Shown: piece by piece, positions 51,956 through 61,760 of the stretch
Position numbering within the stretch: the first letter of the stretch is position 1
Layout: the number at the start of each line of letters is the position of its first letter
Assembly (NCBI RefSeq): GCF_028769735.1
Contig: NC_088169.1
Coordinates: 41,516,729 to 41,580,728, forward strand
DNA from: Zonotrichia leucophrys gambelii
Lineage: Eukaryota; Chordata; Aves; Passeriformes; Passerellidae
Direction of reading: 5' to 3'
DNA length: 64,000 nt
The notes under the pieces: generated by a model
Databases searched by the model: none
Told to the model about the DNA's origin: nothing
Seen by the model: the letters and a program-made list of their open reading frames with translations, nothing else
Made by a program: the position numbers and the translations under genes

Positions 51956-54900
51956 ATCCAAATGATGTGTAATAGAAAACAACATAAAATATTTCATTGA
52001 GTTACTCTTCTCATCTGAACCTTGTTAAGTCAGCAACAGAAATGACCCAGCTTTAGCCTGACAGAGGCGTTTCTGGCATGGAAACAAAGGTTTTGCAGTT
52101 ACAGAAGTTATTCATCACTTACACTGGGAACTTCTTGGAAAATAATGGTCCTACTCCTATCACTAAAAATTAAAGTCTAGTTAAAGGATGAAAACAACAC
52201 CTGACAAGTCTGCTGTTAGGGATTTACACTGCTGGAGCTAAGATGCTTAATTTACTATTTGGCTCTTTTATTACAACACTTATCAAAAAAAAAATAACTA
52301 TGTAAAACAGGAGCTCAAACTACCTAGTACTCGAAGTTTTTCATGACCTCTGTATCTTTCTCTTCCAGCAAGTATAAAAGGAACACATGGAGAGCTTTAA
52401 ACCCTAAACAATTTGTATTGGAAAAAAATAACTTTCAAATTGCATAATTTTGATCCTTCCTTGACCTTGCAAGACTGCAGAGTTATTTCTGCTCCCTGCT
52501 CTCTCCAGACTTCACTCTCACTTGAGGCTCACAACTTATACCTACACTGCTTCTCCTCTTTCTTCTCTTCCTTGGAGGAGCTCCTCAAGCAAACACCATC
52601 ATTTGCTATTCCTCCTCTTCCCAGTCTCAGACAGAGCCTGTGTGCAAAGATACATGGAATTAAAGAAAAAATTGCAAGTAGACACTTTCAAGTATGCAAA
52701 TACACGAACACTGAGAAACAAATGTATTTGCTATTTAAACAAAAGCCAGCTTACAAATCAAATGGAAATCTGCAAGTCAGCAAGTTCTTTACATTGAGAT
52801 CATTAGAATTTAGATGAGAAATAAGAAAAATCTGTATTTTTCATTAGTGCTTTTTGAAGCGCTTTATTTCACTGACCTTTCTATTTAATTTATTTGCAGA
52901 AAGTAACTGGTCTCACAGATGCCAGCTCCTCCACACACATCCCCTGAAGGGAGCATTTCCTTCCTGTATCAAAGAGCACCATGTGCCAAGAGTTCTCATC
53001 AACATCAAGCTACTTCACAGAACAAGAAATATACTCTCGAGTCAATTATGAATATCATGGTTTGTTCCGTCCTCTGGAAACTGAACTTGCATCTGCTCAT
53101 TGCTTTCCCCATCCCAACATTATTCTTCATGTGGCATTCAAAGTTCATCCAGTACTAAGCCAGTTAGGCCAGTATGTTTGCCATTTCCATTGAGTTTTTA
53201 AACACTTAGAGCCACAGTCCACCCTGCATGACCCTGTCACTTCCACAACTGACATATAACTATACTAGTGTATTAGTACATGTAACTGTACCACATTTAC
53301 ATCAAGCATTTTCTAACAGATTACCAATTAATAAAGAAAAAAAAAATGGGGGTTACGACGCTAAGTTTAAACACTTTTTTCTAAGATGACTTTAAGCTGT
53401 GGGCCACACTCCAGATCTATTTAGAAGTACACATAAGACCACCTAAGTGTAAGCTTCACAGCAAAATCAAAATCCTAATAGGCCCTATCACTACAAGAAC
53501 CCATTTTACACCTTTTCAGTCAATACATATTGAGATCTCAAGCACTGATCATGTAACAGACCATAAGTACTTCAAGAGTTATTGATTTTGCTACTCTAGC
53601 AATTTCTCTCAAAGAAGATTCATGCCATCTCAAACAAAATCCCAAAATACTTCTGTTAAGTTTTTCCCCTTAAAATAGTAGTTGTTTCAGGGCTGAATAA
53701 CTGTAATCTAGAGACTGTCCAAATGAGACTCTTAATTCATGTAATTAGCCTCCTACACAGCGTTTAAAACCTTGCTCAGCAATAATAGAGCTTTTAAGGG
53801 ACTTAAAGTTACCTTCTGAAGCAACTGGGAACATTACAGCATCATAGAAATTCGGGTTATAAATACTTCCAGAGAACAGGCAGGAAGTTGAATGCAATAC
53901 TAAAAATATTAAAGAATACAGGCTTCCCCTAGCTCTCAGTGGATCTCATTCTGCACAAACAGCAGCAGAGGCTTTACATTATGCATAAGCTCAATTCACT
54001 GCCATGGGTTCACCAAACCCTGGGAGGAGATGCTTCACTCTTGCTTACTTAGCAGTTAGGACATTGAAAACTGCCAACACACCTGAAGGGAGAAATCATT
54101 CACTTCAACCAAATCTTTACACTTTGCATTCAGCTTCTCTGTGATCACCAGAGCTAAGCTGGCAGAGACTTTTTTCTTCTCCACAAAGAGTTTTCAAAAA
54201 AAACCTCCACAAGCAAGCTTACAATTTTATTCCTATTTTTGCCACTGGCTGGGCCTACAGATCTGAGCTCTATCCGTGTAATGGCATTACACTGCAACTT
54301 TTCCCATTCAACTTTTCCCATTCACAAAATAACCTTTCCCATTCTGCCTCAAACCAATACATATCCCAATGCTCTGTAAGAATTTAAGCATTGGGATATA
54401 CCCTACTCAAGAGGATTCTAAATGCGGCAGCTGGTTAACAGAAATTTTAAAAATATCATAACATGAGAAGGTCCAAACAGAGGCTATGTCTTATTACACT
54501 GTACAGCCCTAGGGGATGATCCTGCCACTTCCACTCTTTTCTTCTCCCACAGGACTTCTCTGCCTGGCTCCTGCACAAAAAAGATAATAGCTCCTGCATT
54601 GTAAACAAAACCTTATTAGACAGGCTATTTTCCAGAAAGAAACATCAGAAAAAGGCAAATTTGTTTGGATAAATCACTAAATTCTCTTCCAGACAACTAG
54701 AACTGCAGTACAGCTGATCATTTTCATAGCATGCACCTTCCTGGCTCAAAACTTACTCTGTTCCAGTTATCCATAAATTACAATGACAGATGAGTAAGAA
54801 CTATCTGTTCCAATCTGAAATAGTGCTGACCACTCTTTTATCATTCCTGGCAATTAACAGTAAACATGAGTTCTAGTCATTTTTCGTAGGCAACCTGCTG

Positions 54901-55299
54901 AGATTTATAGCAGCATCTTCAAAACTCTGAAGACAAGACTTGGGTGAAAGATTTTTCAGGGTTGTGACAACCTTGATGCAGAAAAGTTCTGGTACATCAA
55001 TCATTTGTCTGCTATTCTGACAGGAGAAAACTCACAGGTGACACATACAGTGCAAAAGTAGTTAAGGATATTTGCTAGTTGTTGCCACAAGTTCTAGACA
55101 AGTTGTCTGTAAACAAATAGAAGAAAAACACAGCATTACAATCTCAATCAATTTGGATCAAAGCAGCCTAATTTCCCTCTAAAATACAGCAATTGGCTTA
55201 AAATAGGAACATAAGAAAGAAAATACTTAAAAAAAAAAAGGACAACTTTAAGCAACTCCAATTATTCCCATAAGCCAAAAAAACAAAGGGTCCAGGAAA
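51956..55299. other. Intronic sequence with a small tandem repeat
   Basis: AT-rich unique sequence. A 2 x 14-bp repeat (acttttcccattca) lies at 54297-54324, with a third degenerate copy after it. Nothing else is recognised. Confidence 0.5.
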
Positions 55300-56095
55300 A
55301 AAAATATGATGTGGCAAGGGCAGAACACCCTGGAAAGCAATTCTGAGAGTTATCAAACAAAAGATTTATTACAAAGGGATTTCATTCTATTCTATGTTTG
55401 CATGAACAATATGGATGCTGAAAATAAAACCATTTTTACTAAACGTGCCAATGATGAAAAGCTAGGAAGAACAAAAAACTTAAATCAATTTTGCAAATGA
55501 AAGAAATTGACAGAAGGGGGAATGAAATCCACAGGGGATGAGCACAAAGCTCCTACAAAAAGACAACGGAAAATATAAGTAATAGTCTATAATAAAATGA
55601 ATAATGTTTAAATCCCAAGCTGACAGTCAGTGTCAGGAAAATGCAAAATGGTAAATATCAGTGAAGTGTATGACCACAAGCACAACTTTCAGAATAAGTC
55701 AAGTAATCTTTTCTGGTCCATTTTGTACTACACCTAAGAGACAAAACACTGTATTCCCACTGAAACACCACTTTTCAAGGAAACAACCGACACAAACCCA
55801 AAGAGTAGGCCATTCTTTGTGTTCCTCCAATAAAGATAGAGTGAATTGGATTTGGTTACTATTTAAGCAGGGAAGCTTGAAAGAAGGCATTTTAAGAGCC
55901 AAAGTACCCAGAAGGCTGCTGCAGAGAAAACGAGATCTATTTGTTCTTAGGTTCTCAAAAGACAGGAGATGCAATGGGCTTAAAATTGAAGTTAACAAGA
56001 TTCACACTAGGCACTTGGGGAAGACAACACCACTTTTCAATTTTAAGGACAATGAAACCCTGGAGCAGATTACACTGGAGACAGGTAAGGAAGTA
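55300..56095 (+). pseudogene. Old, diverged CR1-like LINE relic
   Basis: Weak matches to CR1 in the correct order: a part like the reverse-transcriptase FADDTKL region (cgtgccaatgatgaaaagct, 55443 on), atgcaaaatggtaaatatca (like the KC.VLHLG region), then a 3'UTR-like part (aaaagacaggagatgcaatgggcttaaa, 55958 on) and ggacaatgaaaccctggagcag (56047 on). The 158-codon open frame 55661-56137 runs across this and is not a gene in its own right. Identity rests on pattern order only. Confidence 0.5.
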
Positions 56096-59000
56096 AAAAG
56101 CCCGCAGCCAGTAGCAGGACCACAGGAAATTGTTTAGTCTTTGTTGTTCCTTACATTTATTTTAAAAACTGTATATAATTTACAGGCTCATTTCAGTAGA
56201 AGATACTAAGGTACAACAGAGAATTTGTGCTTTTCTTTCAGTTTAAATATTTGTGACTTTTTATTCTCTTCTCTCCACTATCTTCCACATAGTCCTGTTT
56301 TTCAATTAACACTCTTACATTTCTGTGATGATCAGTTACCACAGCTGCAAAGACCAGAGTCTGTCTTATGTTCTATTATAGCTAGAGCTTAAAAAACGAC
56401 ATAATAGTCAAATAAAGGAATGCAAAAGAAGGAAAAGGAATTCTACTAATATTTCCTATTCAACTTTCTCCATTTCAGGACTCATGGGTTTACTGCTGAT
56501 TTACACTTCCATAGAAAAATGTAGCATATGGCAAGTTAAAAAGGACAAGGAAATAGAGAGTATAATGGGAAGTGAATTAATGAAAATCAACAGTTTTGAA
56601 GACTAAACTGCATTAACAATAAAGCTTATGGGGTTTACACAACTTGAGTGATTTCATGGTTTCATATTAGATAATTAGACAAAACTTACAATAAAATGTT
56701 CTTCCAACTGTATAGTTAAAAGATTGCCTTCCTACTTGAATCAAACTTCAAATAAACAATAATAAATAATCATTCATTATACTGCAGGCATCATCAGCAA
56801 GGGATAAAAAGTGCCTTGATCAGGACTTGTCAGGTTCTCTCAACCCCTCCTCCACAGAGCAGAGAGACAAAGCAAGCCCTACCTCACACCCAAGGATTAC
56901 CTGGCAACCTAACAGAGGCAGACAATCCGTTTGGACAATGTTTCTGCAATATTGGATCTGGAACTCTTCTAGTTTTAGACACAGAGTCCCAATTCACAAT
57001 TCTAGTCTTTCCCTAGCTATCAGTGAATGGAGGAACTGGCCCTCCAGGAGACAATTCAGCAGGTCTCAGACGTGTCTGAGATCATTAAAAGGGCTGCCTG
57101 TGTTATTCTATTTCTCCCCACTGTCTGCAGAAGCAGCCTAATGTCCCTCAGACTTGACACCAACCCTTCCCTGGCATACCAGCTTAGACATCTCACACCA
57201 TTTCTCTTCCATTCTTTCCTCAGGCAGTACTGGCTAGGATTCCACAGTTTCAGCTTCTTGGCACCTCGGAAGGAAAGCCAAGTTCTGGGGATGGAGCTGA
57301 ACACAAGCACCATGAACTTCAATGGCTTCCTCAGAGGGCAATGCAAACACATAAAACACTGTTACTTTAAGAAGAAATTTAAAAGAATTAAAAAAAAAAA
57401 TTAAAGGCACTATCCAGATAGCAGCTTTTGTAAAGGTGAAAGCACACATTAGTATGAAAAACTAACAGTCTGGCTCTGTAGACATGTAAACAGGTATTTT
57501 AGCAGAAAATCTCACATCCTGAAAATGAAAACATATGCAAACATTTGAAGGAATAAAGTCTACACTTTTTGTCTTGGTTTGGTTGTTTTTTAAAATAATG
57601 TTATTCAAAAGAATTACTTTGTTTTCTAACAAAAGAGAGAGTTCTACAACTTCACAGTAGCATCCAATACATTAATAACAAACAACTTTTCATATTGAAG
57701 CTGGGACAAGGCACACCATACCATTAAGTCCCATAGAGGTAAAAGTCCATGCTGGCACTTGGACTTAAGTTCAGATTTCTGGAGCACAGCATCAGTTTTT
57801 GCCTCATGTTCCATCTTGGGTCCTGACACTTCAAAACTCCAACGTTAGGAAGAGGAAAAACTAAGACAAATTCTTTCAAAACCCTAATTTGATTAAACAC
57901 ACTGTCCATGAAAGGAAAGAACTGAGGAGAGGCTGTGCTTCACAGGTTTTCCAGGACCTTTACCAGACCATCTACTCCTTACCAGCAAGCCAACTTTTCC
58001 CCATGAATTCTAATCATAGTTTCTTCATGAAATCTTCTGAAGATCTGCGTTTAAAGGTAGGACTTAATCTAACTTGCACTACTTTTCGCACTCTAAGAAA
58101 CAAATTTTCACTATCATACACTAAAAACCCTTTATTCCCTCTGCTGTAGTAGAAGACAGACTGCATATACCAGGACCTGAAAGAATAGATTATATTAACA
58201 CCTGCTAGTGGAGAAACAAACAAAAAATCTGAAATACATAAAACATCTTCACTGCATCAAATATATGGCAAAGGAGATCAAACACCTTGGTACCAAATCC
58301 ATAAAAGTTTGTCCTGCCGGCCACAAAGAAAATCCACTGTCAGATATTTAACCAATTCAGCCTGGTTTTCTGACACCATAGCTGGAAGGCAGAAAAGTTG
58401 AGCTACTCAGGGAAGTCTAGTGCTTCAAATACATTCAGGAGCTTTAAATGAAGACTTGAAAATATTCAGCACACTTCACGTTAGACTCGTATGCCATCTT
58501 CTTCCCTATTTTAGGTATTCAGTCTCCATTCAGACATTAAAAAAAATACTGAAATCCATGCCTCTAATAGTACAGCAAAGTAGTTTGGGCTTGATTCCAA
58601 TTTCACCAGTAGCAAAGACATTCACAGCAGAGATAATCCATACTTTAGGGTTATTTGATTCCTTTTAGAGTTCCTTGAGAAGCAGAAGCCAAGCTACATG
58701 GTTAGAATGACAAAACAAAGGGGAAAATGTAAAAGAGTCTCCCACCACAACTTATAAAACAAGAATAAACAAGTATTAAAACGATGCAATAAATTATTCA
58801 CAGTGCTTTCCTCATTTATGTAAAGACAAATCAAGAAGTGCAATCTTACACACTACCCAAATAATCAATCCACTAATTTAAAAAATCAGTAACAAAAAAA
58901 AAAAATCAGAAAACACCGTTTATCTATAATAGCAAAGTATCACTACTTTTTTCAGTCAAAGTAATTACTGACTATGCACTGAACAGCCACAGCCCCTATG

Positions 59001-60559
59001 ACTGGCTGTGTAGTTCAACTTGAAGTTTTAAATTTATCTAATACAAGAATGTTTTTCTGTAATAGTACTGAAGCTATTACTCCAATTTTAATTCCCATTT
59101 GTAATCTTTGCAACTGAATTTAGCACTCAGTCGTTTACCTACTAATATTCTTCACGAGAGAAAAAGTGGATTTCACTGGCAGACTATGTATTTTCAGACA
59201 TTTTTACAAGTATTACTCTTCCTCCTCCCCTCCCTTTTACATTAAGTTTCTTGAATATTCCTTAAAGCTCTACAGCTACCACCTAGTTATTTTGTCCTTG
59301 AAGACATTCCCAGCATTTCTCTTCCATCAGCAAATACATACACTTCATATTCAGCTAAATTTTTTTCATAAAACTGTACGAGTTACCTTAACAGTATTCT
59401 GCAAGCAGAGCTAAAGTCCCCAACCATCCACAATAAATTTAAATTATTCTGACTGGAGTCTTTCCAAATGCAACTAGCTTTGCCGTATGGGAGGGCCTCT
59501 GATGCTCACATGAAATAACCTTCAAATTGTTCAACAACAATAATCAACTCTATTGTCCTGATAAATAAACCCTGTGAAAATGTGCCCATGAATGTCACAG
59601 ACTATACACGTTAAGTGACAAGATACAAACCACAATGTAGAAGTAATTCTACTGAAAATTTAAAGTTTGTGTACGCATAAAATCAAGATGGATACTAAAA
59701 TAAATGAACATAATGTAGCTCCCAAACTATTTAACTTTTTTTAAAGGTATTCTTCCTCTATTTCCCTTAATATTTCACAGAGTTGAAGTTACAATTATTA
59801 AAGTGCAAAGGTTTAAGCATGAATTCAGCCTTTAACCCCTGAATACATGTCCAAAATCAATCAAATAGAGACAGGTTCTATAGCTAGCCTAAATAATCTG
59901 ACTGAACAGTGAATAAATCAGAACAAAGACCAAAACTTACTGAATCACCCAGAGGTATCTCTTATCAAGAGAGATCGCCCATCTGACAATTATTCCATGT
60001 TTAGAACACGCAAGACCCAACAAAACTACACTATAACCTGCAGAGAGGCAGCACGCACACAGAATTCCCTTTTCCACTGTCATCAGGTCACCAAAGGGAC
60101 ATTCCTAGCGCGATTTTTGCCAGTACAGAGACCACACATGTTCTCCCGACTTTGAGCCTGCAGGGAGAGCGAGTGGCCAGGACGGCACGGAAAGCACAGA
60201 CCCTGCCCATGTGCCAGCGCGAAACACGGGTACAAAGTGAATTTAGGGGCTTCTGGATACCGCCAACTCCGCTAGTTACAACATCCAGCAGCTGCAGCGA
60301 TCCATCAGATTCTGCAGAGGCACTCTGCTTGCTGCAGAAGAGCGTAGTGATTTGTAAAAGACAAGTTTCGAGAGGACGGACAGACAGGAGAAACTTGCCG
60401 GAGCACGAGCGGAGTTTCTCTCCGCTAACCGCACCAGAGGCAGAATTAGGGGCAAAGCACCGCGGGTAACGCACCGGGAAGGCAAGAGCCCGCAGCACAC
60501 CCTCCCCCGGAACACCCCGCCGTTTGTTTCCTATTGAGGACGGCAGTGGGCAATTCTCG
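56096..60559. other. Intronic sequence up to the CpG-island shoulder
   Basis: AT-rich to about 60040, then rising GC and CpG from ~60140. A less AT-rich patch at 56816-57404 has overlapping open frames of 104 and 125 codons on the plus strand, but no domain I recognise and no clear gene structure. Confidence 0.45.
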
Positions 60560-60617
60560 CCCTGCTGCCAGGGCACCTTCCCAGGGCGCTGGGAAAGGCG
60601 GGATCTGGAAAGCAGGC

Positions 60618-60626
60618 ACTGACCTG
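60618..60626 (-). other. HS6ST3: Splice donor of HS6ST3 exon 1
   Basis: On the minus strand the sequence reads CAG|GTCAGT, with the intron beginning at 60623. It matches the donor consensus at every position except +3. The cut leaves codon 178 split after AG (phase 2, an Arg codon), which agrees with the family, where exon 1 ends just before the conserved (R)NFYYIT segment. Without splicing the frame would run on for about 60 residues with no family similarity, so the donor is real on protein grounds as well. Confidence 0.88.
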
Positions 60627-61156
60627 AGGGTGCGGTTGCCGGCGCAGCCGCGGCGCTCCATGGCGGCGGGCACGCAGCTGGTGAGCTCGGTCCAGTCGGC
60701 GTGCAGCCCGCAGCTCCAGCCGGTGGAGAAGCGGGAGAAGAGCCAGGTGTCCTTGTCGCCGCCCGGGCGGTGGCAGGCGCACTTCTTCTGCCCGGCCCGG
60801 CAGTAGCAGGGCTGCTCCAGGTGGATGTTGCGCACCAGGTGCCGCCCGAAGGTGGTGCCGCCCGTCTTCTGGATGTGCAGGAAGACGATCACGTCGCGGC
60901 CCCGCATGTCGAACCGCACCCGCCGGCACAGCTCCCCCCGGGCGAACGGGAACTTGGCCGCCAGCCGCGGCATCGCCGCCGCCTCCTCCTCCTCCTCCCG
61001 CTCCTCCGGGCCCCCCCCGCGGCGGGCGGCGGAGGCCGGCGGGCGGCGGGGGCAGGCGGCGCCGGGGCAGGCGGGCGACACGTACTGGTAGACGATGAGC
61101 AGGAAGAGCAGCGCCAGCAGCGGCGGCAGCAGCCACCTGTTGAAGCGCTCGTCCAT
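60624..61156 (-). CDS. HS6ST3: Heparan sulfate 6-O-sulfotransferase 3, first coding exon (partial gene)
   Basis: The exon encodes residues 1-177 plus two bases of codon 178. The enzyme family moves sulfate from PAPS to the 6-O position of glucosamine in heparan sulfate, in the Golgi lumen. Visible parts: a short cytosolic tail starting MDERFNRW; a type II membrane anchor (residues ~9-27) ending VYQYVSP; a Pro/Ala/Arg/Glu-rich stem (~30-62) with five consecutive Glu; then the catalytic domain with the 5'-phosphosulfate loop HIQKTGGTTFG (94-104), a Cys-rich stretch (117-128), WLFSRFSTGWSCGLHADWTE (138-157) with the His that serves as catalytic base in this family, and an N-glycosylation sequon NRT (174-176). 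MDERFN and GRDVIVFLHIQKTGG match HS6ST3 better than HS6ST1 (begins MVERAS) or HS6ST2 (MDEKSN), from memory of these proteins. The start has a strong Kozak context (gccATGg) and an in-frame stop at 61187-61189. The remaining catalytic domain must lie beyond the window. The stem looks about 60 residues shorter than in human HS6ST3. Confidence 0.93.
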
Positions 61157-61760
61157 GGCGGTGCGCGGGGGCAGCGCGGCGCGGGATCAGGCGCTGCCGG
61201 CCGCTGCCGGGGCGGCCGCCCCGCTCGGATCCCGCAGCCGAGGGGCGCACGGCTCCCTGCCCGACGGCATGGTCCTGGCAGGCGGGCGACCGCGGCTCGC
61301 TCCGCTCAGCCCAGCGCGCAGCGCCGCACCCCGCCCGAGGCGGCCATCCCTTGCCGCTGCCCGCGGCTGTTCCGAGCGCCGTGCCCGGAACGCGCTGCCC
61401 GGCGGCGGCCGCACAGCTCCGCTCCCGAGCCCGCTCCGCCGCAACTCCAGCCCAAACACAGCGCCCGGCTCCCGGCGGGGCGCGCCCCGCCCCCGACCGC
61501 CGGCCAATCGCGGTCGGGCCGGCCGCACAGCCAGCCAATGGGCGGGCCCAGCACGCCGGCCCTGCCGCCAATGGGAGCGCGCGGCGGCCCGGCGGGGGCG
61601 GGGGGAGCGGCCCCGAGCTCCCCTCCAGGTACCGGACCGGGACCTGCCGCGCGCGGGGAGGGGGCGGGAGGCGGCAGCAGCCAATTAGAGAGCGGGGGCG
61701 GGGCGCCGGGCAGCCAATGGGAGGGGCCGGGGAGCAGCCAGGTGAGCGGTGTTCCGCTAC
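61157..61760 (-). promoter_or_regulatory. HS6ST3: HS6ST3 5'UTR and CpG-island promoter with CCAAT and GC boxes
   Basis: This very GC-rich segment lies directly upstream of the ATG. Five CCAAT motifs are written on the plus strand (61504, 61535, 61568, 61681, 61714), so they are inverted (ATTGG) relative to the gene. GC boxes of the GGGGCGGGG type lie among them, for example around 61693-61704. No convincing TATA box is seen. This is the layout of a TATA-less CpG-island promoter driven by NF-Y and Sp-type factors. The transcription start cannot be placed exactly; somewhere around 61250-61480 is likely. Confidence 0.75.

Larger units (their letters stand above)
1..60623 (-). other. HS6ST3: HS6ST3 intron 1 (5' part; acceptor outside window)
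   Basis: Everything to the left of the splice donor is read as the start of the first intron. No second HS6ST exon (conserved FYYIT...LRDPVSRYLSEW block) was found on the minus strand, and no other gene was recognised on either strand. HS6ST3 of mammals has one very large intron between its coding exons, so at least 60 kb of intron fits. Most of this sequence is AT-rich and unique, broken by the CR1 and LTR elements listed separately. Confidence 0.75.
60560..61760. other. CpG island
   Basis: GC content and CpG frequency rise sharply compared with the AT-rich flanks on both sides, and remain high across the promoter, the 5'UTR and all of exon 1. A weaker CpG-rich shoulder continues into the intron to about 60140. 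Long open frames on both strands here arise from lack of stop codons in GC-rich DNA and are not genes. Confidence 0.85.

Noticed and set aside
55661..56137. 158-codon open frame as a gene
   Set aside because: It runs across a CR1-like relic, has no recognised domain and no conserved start context; best explained as a chance frame in old LINE sequence.
60446..60623. Continuation of the HS6ST3 frame past the splice donor (about 60 residues)
   Set aside because: The extra residues have no similarity to the family, a consensus donor stands exactly where the family's exon ends, and the catalytic domain would otherwise be cut off.
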